Positions 1 to 11,912 of a stretch of 64,000 nt of DNA are shown piece after piece. Under the pieces are notes generated by a model, which had not been told where the DNA came from, did not search any database, and worked only from the letters and a program-made list of their open reading frames with translations. Position numbers and translations under genes: made by a program. Source of the stretch: Serpula lacrymans var. lacrymans S7.9 (lineage: Eukaryota; Basidiomycota; Agaricomycetes; Boletales; Serpulaceae). Every line of letters begins with the position of its first letter. The stretch's first letter is position 1. Location: the NCBI RefSeq assembly GCF_000218685.1, contig NW_006763298.1, positions 1,938,436-2,002,435 of the forward strand. The letters are read 5' to 3'.

Positions 1-1105
1 TCTTGGGCATGTCCGACGTGGTCGATGTGTGTATATACGCGGGGACACATTGCGTTTCACTCGTCACGGTGTACTTGCGAATGTACGCGAGCGTATCGAG
101 CGTGGTGAATCGCTTGGCCTCGGTGGTGGGGTCAGGGAATGCGACGTGAAAGACATCAAGGAACAAACAGGGAGGGTGCACGAACCGAGAGAAAAGAAGA
201 AGGGCACGATAATTGACAAGCCTAGTCAGAAGGACTTACCCAGGGTCGAGGAAATCGCCGCTGATATCATTGTGCTTGCCACTGGGTATGAGAGACCCGA
301 CCTAAGCTTTTTGCCTAAGGAGTTGTTCCCCGAGGGATATGATGTGCGTCATTCCGTTTATATCGTGAAAAGCCTAATCGATTATGCTTTGCTTGCTTGA
401 CAGAGACCGAACATGTACCTACAAAACTTCTCCACTGAGGATTGGTCTGTTTTGATGACAAATTCAGCGTATCTGAACGCTATAGGCACAGTGTACGTAC
501 ATGGAAATTGTGATGTTGTGCAGACTTACTTATCAGTTGAACCTCGGGTGTTGCATGTAGTGGACATTTGTGAGTATTTCTTTTCTGCCGCAGTGGATTA
601 TAGTCATCTTTTAACACTCTCCCAGCCATATTGGAATATGTACGTCATAGGACTATCTGTTTGTCCTTGAGTGGTCGACTGAATATCATTTCAGACACTC
701 GCATTCTGTTAACGCTTTTACTTGACCCAAATGCGCGCCCTTCACCCAAAGATATGAAGCTTTGGGTTGATGTAGTGCGCTTCGTCAAGAAAGGTGCTAG
801 TGGCGGCGCATTAGGATTCTTCACGTATATGGAATTAAGTAGGCGCACTCAAACTAATTATTTTATGAGCAACAAAGCTGATAATATTGCGATAGCGATT
901 TGGCTGATAACGTTTCACCTTTTCCGACCTGACAGGCTTAGATGGTATGTCAACCTTCTCGCCCAATCTAGGTTTCCTTATCAATATTCTTGGAAGGTTG
1001 TTCTTCATTATGCAAGGTTGGGGTGTGAGGCCTGACGATGAGCGGTTAGTCCGGAACATGAAGGATGGAACCAGAAACGTGCAGGAAGGCAAAGTGGAAG
1101 TTTAG
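1..1105 (+). CDS. Flavin-containing monooxygenase-like protein, C-terminal part (5' end outside window)
   Basis: This is the C-terminal half of an FAD/NADPH-dependent flavin monooxygenase (dimethylaniline monooxygenase-like), which would oxygenate small N- or S-containing substrates. The reading frame enters from the left edge. The exon ending at 343 carries IIVLATGYERPDLSF, the ATGY motif typical of the FMO/BVMO superfamily. The next exon starts at 404 after CAG and reads RPNMYLQNFSTEDWSVL...NAIGTV. A later exon from 695 gives TRILLTLLLDPNARPSPKDM. The last coding stretch reads GWGVRPDDERLVRNM and stops with TAG at 1103-1105. Introns between 490 and 694 and around 840-970 are short, and I could not fix every boundary; one solution needs a 9-nt exon at about 953-961. 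The family call is firm; substrate and start are unknown. Confidence 0.75.
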
Positions 1106-1507
1106 CCGCAGAAATCGGATGCTGGGGAAGAACACACAGAAGGCAGTGAACTGATTAACTCTAGGTGGAACACACAAGCTATTGTGTTGACCATTTTATT
1201 CTAAGATCTATTGTATTTTTACGTATGGGAGAGGGATTCGCATCTCAGATCTTAGTATCAATGTATGACTCCACCTAAACTGCAAGCTATTGCTGTGTCG
1301 TTATCATGCTCAGGAAATGGAGACCTCCACGTGAAGTTATAATAGAGCATTCCATTATGGTGACAGCAAATAAAACAGCGTGTATATCCCTTGTAAAATG
1401 CGTACACATGGATAATAAATAGTCATCTCGCATCTCGTGGTAATCTCTCGTATGCGCTCATCAGTAGTTCATACTGACTATGCAGGTGAATGTGGGCACT
1501 AGGTCAT
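1106..1507. other. Intergenic, convergent 3' ends
   Basis: About 400 bases lie between the tail-to-tail monooxygenase and chitinase genes. I see only AT-rich 3' flanking sequence and no coding or RNA signal. Confidence 0.6.
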
Positions 1508-3015
1508 TTAAGAGAGTGGCCAAGCCAGTGCACGAACAGCTTCAATCCACGATGCAGCAGCATCAGGGAATTGCCAGACCATAATACCACCATCTTAGCG
1601 CAAAGTGTCAGTGATTGTGATTTTCACATGAATTGATACACCAGCATAACTCACTGTATCCGCTTGTAACAGCCTCTTCAGCACACTGAGCAAGCAGAGT
1701 TGTGTTCATATAACCATTGTTGGCATCGGCAGTGGTTGCTGGCTTGCCAATGACGAGTTTGTCCAGGGACACGCCAGATGCGGCGATCTGGAAGAGTGCA
1801 GACTCGGGCCAGGTGCTAGAAGAGTTGTTCAAAAGACCGTCACATGTAGTGTATTCATCAGTCCCCTCTAAGACAAATATGAGTGAAGAGTATTGCACAG
1901 AATGTATAGGGAGGCTTACGGTTGTAGAACTTGCGACAGGTAAGAAAACACAAGTCAGGTTATGTCAATAAGTAGGCACCTGAGTTACTCACTTGGACGT
2001 TGTACTAATTGTGTTATCGTCAGATAAGTGAAACGTGTTGGGAATCATATAATGACATACCCAGTCAATCATAGAGCCAACGGTCTGGTCGACGAGGAGG
2101 TATCCTCCACCACCCCAGATGCCAGGAGAGAACCTATGTTCAGACTATTAAATACCCAGATGTGAACAAAAACAGGCCAGACGATTTACCAAGGCGCAAC
2201 CGCTGTATTCTCAAAGTAAGCAAAGGCATAATAATAACGACCATTTGGATTAAACACTTACGTGCATGAGTCAAGAGATATTGACCCTGGGGAAGTTGTG
2301 TGCGGAGCTGGGTAGTAAAGTTTCCAAGCCACTGTTCAGCAGCACCAGTACCAGCGTCGAAGGCGTCAAAGTCCTATGAACACAATCCATATGTCAGATA
2401 TCACCTATCTACACGAACGAATCGCAACATTACCTCGTAATCAATGTCGAGACCATCGAGATCGTACTCAATGATCCAGGCGGCAACAGTGTTGGCGGTG
2501 TCGATGGGGTCGTAGCCAGAGGATGTAGGGGTCTCAGTTGAACCGAACACGGAGGCAATGAGGAGGATGTCTGCGGCTGCGTACTGAGCCTTGATAGTGG
2601 TACGCTGATCTGCCGTCAGCTCTTGCCATTCCTGAGCTTGGTCGGCCGACCCGTAGGCTTCCAAGAAGGAGAGGGCACTATGTATTAACGATTAGGACGC
2701 TTAACTTGGGATAAGGCTATGCTAAAACCTTACAAGACGTTGTAGCCCTAAGAAGGAATTCATAGTAAGAAAAGCAGCGGGAGCGAGGCACGACAAGATC
2801 AGACTCACGGCGATCTCTGTGACGTTCGGAGGTCCAGTCTCGCCAGACACCCACTTATCGCTGTAGATAACAAAGTGAGGCGCTGCAGGTGTAGCACGCT
2901 TCAAGATGCTACGAGCGGTATCATCCAAACCAGAGAATTCATCGATGGGAACCGATGTAGCACTGTTGAAGAGTGCAAAAGCTGAGAAAGCGGCGGTCAA
3001 GAGACTGTAAACCAT
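1508..3015 (-). CDS. Secreted GH18 chitinase
   Basis: A glycoside hydrolase family 18 enzyme, expected to cleave beta-1,4-linked GlcNAc in chitin outside the cell or in the wall. The start at 3015 opens a clear signal peptide (MVYSLLTAAFSAFALF, cleavage probably after about residue 20). The body reads PHFVIYSDKWVSG and then, after an intron starting at 2808, GYNVL. The catalytic motif of the family, DxxDxDxE, is present as DGLDIDYE near 2440-2465, with the last Glu as the expected proton donor. Further exons give QLRTQLPQGQYLLTHA (about 2270-2330). The last exon reads GGIMVWQFPDAAASWIEAV and stops at 1508-1510. At least five short introns interrupt it. No carbohydrate-binding module is visible, so it is a short single-domain chitinase. 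Wall remodelling or nutrition are both possible roles. Confidence 0.85.
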
Positions 3016-4676
3016 AGCTTAATTCGTAAGGCCTGGGCAGCGGCGAAAGGGGAGGTTGGACAGGAACAGTGGAAGCACCTAAGGAAATTCTTGTCTCGGA
3101 AATGACTGGCAATTTATACTTTGCATACGACCATTTCTGACCCGCCACCTCGGGCAGAAACAAGTGCATATGGAAAGATCCCAGTTAATTAGTTAGCCCG
3201 AGATAATAGAAATAGAGTGCCGTGGGCTTTCAGAAACAGAGAGATGTACGGGACCAGAGAACGCAGTTTATCGGCAGATCCGCATGGTCGGTCTGTCGCG
3301 CTTGAGAACTTGTGAAGACGCGCCAGGAAAAGCACACGATGAACTATGAAAGGGTTCAGTTGAGCGTCAGTCCAGTGGCGAGAACAGCACGCTGCATGGA
3401 TAATTAAGGAGGACGCCATATGACCGAATTGATGTGACCCTCGTTTTCATGACACGAGGTACCTCGAGGAACAACTAGCGCGCAATACATAGATGGGTCC
3501 CGCGAAGGTGCTACCGAGCTCATGAGAAGGGGGTGGGAGGCTAGTGTAGGAGGGTATATGTAAAGCTAAAGCGCACAGGCAAGTCGGACCAAAGGACCAA
3601 AGCAGGACATACAGATATATCACCGATAAAAAGACTCCCTTTTGGGAGCCTCTACTGCTTTAGAAGCATACGAGACCTCTCATTCTCTCATGATCGAGAC
3701 TGAAGATGGAGAATCGAGGGTCTTGGGCGATAAGATGCAAATAGCCAAACATTCATAGGTGCACCGTGCGGTCGAATCTGGTCGAATCAAGGCAGCGAAA
3801 GGAGCACATCGGACGCAAATTGTTGTATCAGCCAGATAAGCAACGGCCAGGTGGACACGAAATTCTCATCCATGCAAATGAGTTCTGCCGATGGTTTCCG
3901 CAGCACCGAGACGATGCGGCGAGCACGCTATTCCATGAGGGTGTGAAAGATTGGGATTATCTGATCATTTCACCATTCGTACCACCACGAATAATCATTT
4001 CTATGGCCTTTTGTCAGACTCGAACGCGATCGATCATTCGTACTCGTACCATTTGTGTGCTCCGGTGCCTTGGAGCTGGAGAACGACATATGGACCTTAA
4101 AAACACCGCTACCAATAGTCTATGTTAGTAAAGCATAATCTGAGAGAAAAGCGGACAGAGAACCTATATCAATCCGTTCAGCCACCAAACTTTCACAACA
4201 CGCGAGAAAACATGATCAGGTGCCACAATCCGTTATGATACTTTTGCGGCATTCACGGTATTCACACAAGGACTGCCAGCGTTCAACGTTCAAGTACTAC
4301 AGCAGTATGAAAACATCTCTCGCGTCCCATCTCGTCCCATTCGCTCGTATTATGTCGTTTCCCATGAAACAAACCCATATATTGACCAGTGAATCACAAG
4401 CCTGTACAAGTGGTGAGGTAGGATGTCTAACATGAAAGGATTCGGTCTGGTATGGAGTGATGCAATGCATGAAGAACTGGGGTATACCCTCTTTGATCGT
4501 GATGCATCCCTTGGGCCGAGAAACACAGAACCCATGGTATCTATAGCCTTTAAGATGACGCACTGGAGAAGTAACTATGATACAGCATCCTGAGAGAACA
4601 AGACTCCTATTTTGTTTTCTCGTTCCACCTAGAGGCATATTAAGTTCGTTAGGGAAGTTAACCAAAATAAGGATAC
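3016..4676. other. Long intergenic region without a supported gene
   Basis: About 1.66 kb between the chitinase start and the carrier-gene stop. Open frames of 60-127 codons exist on both strands (for example 3766-4128 + and 4297-4680 -), but none shows a recognisable family, a plausible intron pattern or a signal peptide. The part next to 3016 should contain the chitinase promoter. No repeat or RNA gene was seen. Confidence 0.5.
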
Positions 4677-6046
4677 TCACAGATCCAAAAACAATTTCCA
4701 GAGAATGGAAAACATTAAGCCTTGTAAACCGTTGGCGAGGATTCTGGTCTTCAGTCCGCGGCCAAAAAGCCCCTTTATACCGTCCACAGCAACAACCGCA
4801 CGGGCAGCGTCTGCGTAACCAATACGCGTCTCGTTGACTTGGCGATACGTCTTAATGACGCGTAGAGAATTAGAGACTGTATCAGATATAGCAGAGGCGC
4901 AAAACCCGATGAATGCTTGACGTGCGAGTTTTTGGAAGATGTTGTCGGGAGATGGGAGGTTCGCATCAAGATAGTTGTAGGTCCCAAACCACTGATATAA
5001 AGGTGTAAGTTTGCAACTCGCCTAAATGATCAAGATTGCGCACCGGATAGTGGCCAACGAAAGTGGCAGCAGCAGTAGCTAATGCACCATACCACAGTGA
5101 ACCAATGCCGTATTTTTTAACCTATCAAATATGAGTCTCACATTCAAATCCATCGACAACTGAGACTTACACGAGCTCGAAGGATAACCATTCCGGCCTT
5201 GCCTTGGGTTTGCATCGTCGTCTTGACGGTGTCCACGGGAGTCAATATCATCCTAAAGCAAGCAGCTGCGACTGAGGCGAAAACGGTCTTGAGGAGCGAT
5301 GGCAGCTTGTTCATGTAAGTATTGGACTGGAGTAGAGCAAGAATGCCAGCGTTAGCGGCAGTGTCGCCAAACCGTGATACGGGGCCTTGTACTAGGGCGG
5401 CGATAAGACCTTGGTAGTATCGTGTCCAGCCTCCATCATGGTACAATGTCTTGATGGCCCCAGTGGTGGTGGCACCGAATCGGTATTGATAGTTCATAAC
5501 TGTCCGTAGAGGCTACAAGGGATGAACAAAGCTATCTGAGGCCCTTGCTAATCGACATACCATGAGTGTCAAAACCTGAAGCACCATGGCTAGTGATCGT
5601 AAATGTTAGGCTAGTGAGGCAAGCGCAGAACAGAAGCAAGATACCTGCAGCACCACTAAGTCCTCCTCCAAGTGCACTCTTCAGCGCCTTTCCAAGGTCA
5701 AACTAAAGCAATAGATAAGACCAAAACCCAGTTCATGATACACACAGCGACTTACTTCGACATCGTCCGAGTCCAAGATTCCCTTGACCATGACACCTAC
5801 GAGAACGAGCGCCAATGCGCCGGTCACGACCCAAAACGCGACAATCCGGAAATGCCTCTTCCGCTCCTGTTCCACATCACGCCCGACATCCACGACAATG
5901 GTATTTTCTTCGTCAGGACTTTCACTCCTACCGACGTCGATCTCTACGGGAACGTCGCGATAACTAGGTGGCTTTTGTGTAGCCAACAAGGGCTGCTCTT
6001 CGTCGGCGCTGGGGCTGGTTAAACCTATGGCCGTACGCTCAGACAT
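4677..6046 (-). CDS. Mitochondrial carrier-like protein with N-terminal membrane anchor
   Basis: A solute-carrier (SLC25-like) fold protein. Exon 1 (6046-5756) encodes an acidic, proline-rich head (MSERTAIGLTSPSADEEQPL) and one strong membrane segment, IVAFWVVTGALALVLVGVMV, that is not part of the classical carrier fold. Exon 2 (5702-5645) and the following exons give FDLGKALKSALGGGLSGAA and carrier repeats. One repeat holds the PxDxxK signature (LTPVDTVKTTMQ); two others look degenerate (MPLRTVMNY and ISDTVSNSLRVIKTYRQ). The C-terminus is SILWKLFLDL, with stop 4677-4679. The extra N-terminal helix and weak signatures suggest a modified carrier, as in outer-membrane or fusion-related relatives, rather than a standard metabolite exchanger. 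The substrate cannot be told from sequence. Confidence 0.7.
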
Positions 6047-6754
6047 GACTATGCGACCAGAAAAGGTTGGAAGAGAAAGGAAAGGGAAATATCTGGGAGG
6101 GAATTCGCTTTACATGGTCGTGGCTTAGATTTGGCTTACCAACTTGAAGGCGCTAGGGCTGTTTATAGCAAACGTGCCGGAGAACCGAATTACTGAATTA
6201 CTAAAATCATGCATCCCAATCGGGTCCGTGCGTGCAGAAAGATTACTTACCATCCCATTGACAATGTTGATCAGAACCAGTACTATTATCTGCAGTATGA
6301 CGAAAGCCAGCTAGAGTACAAGAATAACAATTTCTATCCCGTTTCTTCGATACTCTGTGAAGCAGGCGAGGTAAAAAAGCTGTGTCTCTGTAGGGATTCA
6401 TGCAAATATACGTGATCATCCCCATGACATGCACTGACATTGCGCGGAATGGATCTGGTGATGCTAATTTCAAGGAACTAAAGGAAGATGGTCGTTCTTA
6501 TAAGAGGAAAAAAACCTGGTAAATATAGCAACAACATAGATATGATATTGAATAACTCAACAAATAATGAGACAATTCTGATGACCACAATGAGGCCAAT
6601 GTCACGACTTGTATGGATACATAGTGCCCATGGCTAGAAAATAGAGATCTCTCTAGGTGGCAGTAGAAAGTAATATTGATACATTTGGATCCTAAATTTG
6701 ATCAGCGCAGGCAGCGTCAGTCAGACTAAAACACACCATATCTTCTTATATCTA
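6047..6754. other. Intergenic region
   Basis: About 700 bases between the carrier start and the DPH3 stop. It should contain the carrier promoter next to 6047. No coding potential beyond random short frames is visible. Confidence 0.5.
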
Positions 6755-7155
6755 TCACAAAGGCACAGTCTTCTCGTTGACGACGTCATCGGTGATGTTA
6801 AGCTTATCCAAAGCATCCTCAAACTGATCGAGATCGCTCGAATCGTCGTCATCCTTTTCCTCTTCTTCGTCCTCCAACGATTCTTCATCGTCGTCTGGAG
6901 GTTCATCCTCAAAGTCAAGCTATGCGGGAAATCGTCAGAACTGTAAGAAGAACATCGAGAGGCAGACTATACCGGATCATATACGACTCTGATTATAAGA
7001 CTACAGCTTGGACATGTTGCAACGTCCTCGTAATTTGCGAGTTGTGACCGAGAGATCTCGAAGCGATCACCACAAGGGCAAGGATAGTGGTACACGCCCT
7101 TTTCTTCGTCCCAAGCCATATCCTCGATTTCTATCTCGTCGTAGTACGCACCCAT
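6755..7155 (-). CDS. DPH3: DPH3/KTI11 CSL zinc-finger protein (diphthamide synthesis, Elongator partner)
   Basis: A small electron-transfer protein. In yeast, Dph3/Kti11 feeds electrons to the Dph1-Dph2 radical enzyme in diphthamide formation on eEF2, and with Kti13 it serves Elongator-dependent wobble-uridine modification. Exon 1 (7155-6973) starts [19 protein letters not shown] and holds the four metal-binding cysteines in YPCPCGDRF and CPSCSL, the latter being the CSL signature. It ends RVVYDP. A 53-nt intron follows, then exon 2 (6919-6755), an unusually acidic tail beginning [21 protein letters not shown] chose the inner Met at 7155 because the family starts within a few residues of YYDEI. 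The tail makes the protein about 115 residues, against roughly 80 in yeast. It lies head to head with MTO1. Confidence 0.92.
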
Positions 7156-7335
7156 CCCTCCCTTCGTGTGAATACAACACTCCTGGTTGATGATAAGGAA
7201 CAAAAAATGAACAAGTCATCGCTGCAATGCTCCGATCCGTTACAGAAGCCACGTGGATGTGGCAAGATATTCCGACTCCCGATTCCGACAGGCTCGAAAC
7301 TGACCACTTGAACCGCGAACCCATTTCGCAAATCT
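7156..7335. promoter_or_regulatory. Bidirectional promoter of DPH3 and MTO1
   Basis: Only 180 bases separate the two start codons, which point away from each other, so both promoters and 5' leaders must lie here. I see no clear TATA box. This is inferred from gene positions. Confidence 0.6.
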
Positions 7336-10285
7336 ATGTTTTTAGTGTCTCGTGCACAGAACGCTTCAAGAGTTTCTCGGTTACTTCAAAGACACTTGAG
7401 AAGTAGGGGCATTGGTGATCTGAGCCATGGCAAGCATCATTACGATGGTGCGATTGCTTTCTTGTATACTCTAGCCAGTTCAATTTCACTTATCACACAC
7501 AATTGGCGTGTTCAATCTATAGTCTGTGTTATAGGAGGAGGTCATGCCGGCTGCGAAGCTGCTACTGGGGCTGCAAGGACAGGAGCAAGGACGCTTTTGC
7601 TTACCCAAAGGACTGACACTATAGGAGAGCTCTCATGCAACCCATCTATTGGAGGAGTAGGAAAAGGCACCCTGGTCCGTGAAGTTGATGCCCTAGACGG
7701 TGTAATTGGGCGCGTAGCAGGTGTGTAGCCACTAAATTCTTGCACGCATCCTTCATTTTACATACATATATAGACAGGGCGGGAATACAGTTCCGGATGC
7801 TAAACTCCTCAAAGGGCGCTGCCGTTTGGGTTTGTCTCTATCACGCTTATTTGAATACTAGCTGAATCACAAGTTGCATTGATAGGGTCCTAGAGCACAG
7901 ATTGACCGCAAGCTTTACAAAAAGCATATGCAACAGATAATATTTAATTACCCGAACTTGGTCATACAAGCTGCAAGTGTTTTCGATCTTGTATTCAACC
8001 ATGGAGTATCAGACACATGCAAACAAGAAAAACCACTCCTATGGGGTTCTATCGAAGGAGTCAGGCTCGGTATGACATTCCATCGACTTCGTTATGTTCC
8101 CCTAGGTCTGACTTGTATATATCAGAAAACGGGGACGTTATCAAGTGTTCCACGGTCGTAGTTTGTACGGGAACATTTCTTTCGGGGGAGATCCATATTG
8201 GTATAAATTTAGTGCTCTCCACCCGAAATCACCATTGAAACATAATCACAGGTATGAAAAGATTCCCAGCTGGTAGGATGCATGAGGCTCCCTCTGTGGG
8301 ACTTTCGGCGTCGTTACGTACCGCAGGATTTAAGCTTGGTCGACTCCAAACAGGCACTCCTGCTAGGCTCGATAAGAACACGATTGATTTTTCTAACTTG
8401 GTTCCGCAAGAAGGCGATCCTTTGCCGTATCCCTTTAGTTATTTGAATCGTACAGTAGATAACGCCGTAAGTGGTTGATTCGCTAATCTTTCGTTGTCCT
8501 TATGCCTAATGGGCGCTTTTTCCAGGATAATCAAGTTCAATGCTATCAGACTGCGACTACGCCTGCCACTCATCAACTAATAAAGGATAACATGCACCTC
8601 AGTGTCCATATTCAAGAGACAAAGAAGGGTAAAGCCCATTTACTCTTCTTGCAAGCTACTGTCTTTCTGATAATTCAGTAGGCCCACGGTATTGCCCATC
8701 GCTTGAAGCAAAGATCACGCGGTTTGGGCACAAGAATAGCCACACTATCTGGTTAGAGCCGGAAGGCTATGATTCAGGTTAGCAGGCATCCTGTATTCAC
8801 TCCCGTCTGGATATCAACCGGGGATTAGAGGTTATCTATCCAAACGGATTGTCATGCAGTATCCCAGAAGAGATTCAAGAGCCCATGATGCGTACAATTC
8901 CTGGCCTCGAGAACGTGAAGATGGTCAAACCCGCATACGGAGTTGAATATGACCATATTGACCCACGAGAATTGGACTGTGAGCTTATTATAATATTCGG
9001 TATATTGGTATACTCATGTGTTGAGCCCACTCGCAGCAACTCTTCAAACAAAACGAATACAGGTGATGCTAGAGTAGTTTTTTTCTTTTCTAGTTGCTAA
9101 CGCTGGTGTCGAGACAGGGCCTCTTCCTTGCTGGTCAAATTAACGGTACACAGCCCATCAGCTAATTTCAAGTTAAGTGTTAATTATATATGCAGGAACT
9201 ACTGGATACGAGGAAGCTGCGGCGCAAGGGTGTGTGGCAGGCATTAACGCTGGACTCGCAGCCATGAATCGCCCACCGCTCGTCATTACCCGAGCCGACG
9301 GCTTCGTAGGAGTAATGATAGATGATCTTGTCGTTAAGGGTGCAGAGGAACCTTGTAAGTGGGCTTTGCACACGTTCTGGATTGTACTCCTGATAGTATG
9401 GTAGATCGCATGTTCACTTCACGATCGGAGTATCGAATGAGTATCCGGAGCGACAACGCCGATATGCGACTTACGGAAACTGGTATGTGATAATTTCTGA
9501 TACTCTACCGTACTGGCACTGATGTCGTTCAGGTCGAAACGCTGGTATCGTGTCAGATGAACGATGGTCATCCTTCGAAAGTGTCCGGAAAGAGATTGAA
9601 AGGGGAACTAAGCTCCTCCAGTCGTTATCTATGAGTCCACAGGTACGCACAAACCTTGAAAGTAGTGCGACATATATTAAACATTTAATGGAAGGGATGG
9701 GGGACACATGGATTCGAAGTAAGGCGTGATGGAGTAGCACGAAGGTGGGTAGTCGCATCGCCTTTATTTTGCTTCATTAACAAGGTCATTATCAGTGCAT
9801 ATGACATGCTGAGATATCCTCATATAACAATCAACGACCTCACTACGGTGTTGCCAGAGCTGTCTGACTTAGATCCCTACATTCTTGCCAGAATCAGTGT
9901 GGACGGTAATTCATCAATATATACCCTATATCTTCCTTTGGGTTTTCTCATTCATAGTCATAGGTACATACTCTGCCCATCTTCGCCGACAAGAAGGCGA
10001 CCTTAAGGCGTTCATGCAGGACGAGAAATTGGCTCTTGACCCTCATATGGATTACAACGAAGTGAGGGGTCTGAGCTCGGAAGTTCGCGAACGACTCTTT
10101 GCAGTGCGTCCTACAACCATTGTGAGGATTTTTGGGCGTCATTTGGTCTATGCAAATTCTCATTTCAACAACAGGGCGCCGCGAAACGTATGGAAGGCAT
10201 GACGCCTACATCTGCAATATATTTGCTTAAACATGCAAAGAGGGTGTGGAGGCACAGCGTCGAAGCATCTATGCCGGCAACATGA
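7336..10285 (+). CDS. MTO1: MTO1/GidA-family mitochondrial tRNA wobble-uridine modification enzyme
   Basis: An FAD protein that with the GTPase MSS1/MnmE installs the carboxymethylaminomethyl-type group on U34 of mitochondrial tRNAs. The N-terminus (from 7336, basic: [19 protein letters not shown]) fits a mitochondrial presequence. Splicing 7447 to 7523 restores [16 protein letters not shown], the GxGxxG dinucleotide-binding loop. [64 protein letters not shown] and [20 protein letters not shown] follow in family order. I placed exons 7336-7447, 7523-7720, 7774-7829, 7886-8069, 8126-8200, 8252-8466, 8526-8628, 8682-8777, 8829-8978, 9037-9062, 9118-9145 and 9197-9354; further exons lead to the stop at 10283-10285. 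The very short exons (26 and 28 nt) are notable. The gene appears full length. Confidence 0.93.
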
Positions 10286-10901
10286 TCGCATTCACTTTCT
10301 TTTGTTTCTTCCTCTGACCCAACTCAGAAATAAATCTAGCAGGAGCTGCTCTATTTCAAAGCAGCTTCACTTGGCTCTCCTAGGGTAGCAATAATGGATG
10401 ACAAGTATTGCAAACAACATTCATACAGTACTGTCTAACAAAATGTTGGCTTATTATCTTATTCTACGACCGAAGTATGTATGTCCGGCGATCGTGATGT
10501 TAACAAAGACTGTAGTGAGGTGCTTAGCAGAGCAAACGTCGTCTAGTCTTACAAAGTAAACACCTTAATCTTAATATTATGCAGTCCAAACTTTTGAATC
10601 GCAAGTTCTCCGCTCAAACAAACAAACCAGCCGGTGTGACCCAGGACACCCCTGAATACTCTAATAATTCCACTGCATACGTCCAACGGTGATGCAACAA
10701 GGTTATTATCATACGCCCAAGCAATGCATATACCTCTTTCGAGCAGTAGAACATACCTTCCAATCTCTCAAAGTACTAGGTTTCAAGTAGCTTGCATCAT
10801 GATGAAGTTTCGCACGGCCGCACTTATGTTATCTGCATATGATTCGCAAAACGCGGTCCACTCAATATCCGAATTCTATCTCTTGACCTCCATCCACCAA
10901 G
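10286..10901. other. Intergenic region
   Basis: About 615 bases of AT-rich sequence between the MTO1 stop and the next start. It presumably holds the MTO1 terminator and the promoter of the DUF2470 gene. No supported gene. Confidence 0.5.
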
Positions 10902-11742
10902 ATGTCTGATCCCGTAGCAGACAAATCCACTTTTCTTTCCATGTATATGACCAACCACCCAGACACGCTGGTGGCATATGTCAAACACTTCGGGAAAGTC
11001 ACTGAACACGTCACCAGCGCCGAAATGAAGGCAATCGACTCCAAGGTCACTTCTTTTCTCGCATCTTCTTATATTCACTGGTATTGACATTCGAGCGCTC
11101 CATTCTGTCAGAGTATGACGCTCGCCTACAAGACCAAGGAGGTCAGCGAGAAGAGAACAGTAAAAGTAGAATTCGATCCTCCACTTGCCGGTTATGAAGA
11201 GGTCAAGCCGCGTTTGCTGGGCATGAAAGCTGAAGCGCAGGAGGGTCTTGGAATGGTAAGGTGTGTGTTACCAGTCTGCGCTAATCTCACCCCACTTTCC
11301 AGATTAAAGCTCCTCAACTTGCGAATTTCCAAATGCCATGGAGAGGCTCATTCATGTCTGGCCTCTACGTGCTGACCTTCTTCTACCTGACACTCCCTCC
11401 CAAGGGTCCTCTAGGCGACCACGTCATTTTTACTCCTCCTCGCGCTATCAGCTCTGCAATAGGCTTCGAATTCGCGCCCAAGGTCATTCTAGGAATTTTC
11501 GGTGGAATACATCTGCTTGAAGCAGTGTATACGTATTCTTTGTGTAGAAAATATGTCAAGGGATTCTTCCCAACGGTGAGTACTCGTGTCAGGGGATTAC
11601 CTCGATAGTCAAACTCAGCGCTCTACCTCTTGAACAGGTAGCATACCTGGTCGGCACTTGCATTTTTGGGTTTCCTATGTGGACAGATCTAAGGAAACGT
11701 GTTCAAGATGCGCGCATTGAATCTGTAATGAAAGTGGAATAA
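10902..11742 (+). CDS. DUF2470-type domain protein with C-terminal membrane segments
   Basis: An uncharacterised fungal membrane protein. Exon 1 (10902-11045) reads MSDPVADKSTFLSMYMTNHP...YVKHFGKVTEHV. Exon 2 from 11112 continues SMTLAYKTKE and VKVEFDPPLAGYEEVKPRLL. This region resembles the DUF2470 fold, found near haem-utilisation and pyridoxamine-oxidase-like proteins. From about 11330 the protein turns hydrophobic: SGLYVLTFFYLTLPPKGPL, VILGIFGGIHLLEAVYTYSL and VAYLVGTCIFGFPMWTDL form three to four predicted helices. It stops at 11740-11742 after a basic tail. At least three short introns are present. Function is unknown; a haem- or flavin-related role at a membrane is only a guess from the domain name. 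Confidence 0.7.
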
Positions 11743-11912
11743 ATGCTATACATAGTTGTAGCACATTTATTGGAATCGTCATACATTTCCTCAGTATCTT
11801 CGTAGTGTTTTAAGTCGCTGTTCCCACATGGTTCCAGGGGTCCTTCGAATGGCCTGTGGAATCAGTGCAGCGTACGCAGTGAGCGGCGTCTATCTCAGCC
11901 TTTCCATTCATA

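Noticed and set aside
3766..4128. 120-codon plus-strand frame as a gene
   Set aside because: No family resemblance, low-complexity arginine-rich composition and no supporting splice or signal features.
5672..6022. 116-codon plus-strand frame
   Set aside because: Opposite the well-supported exon 1 of the carrier-like gene and crosses its splice site.
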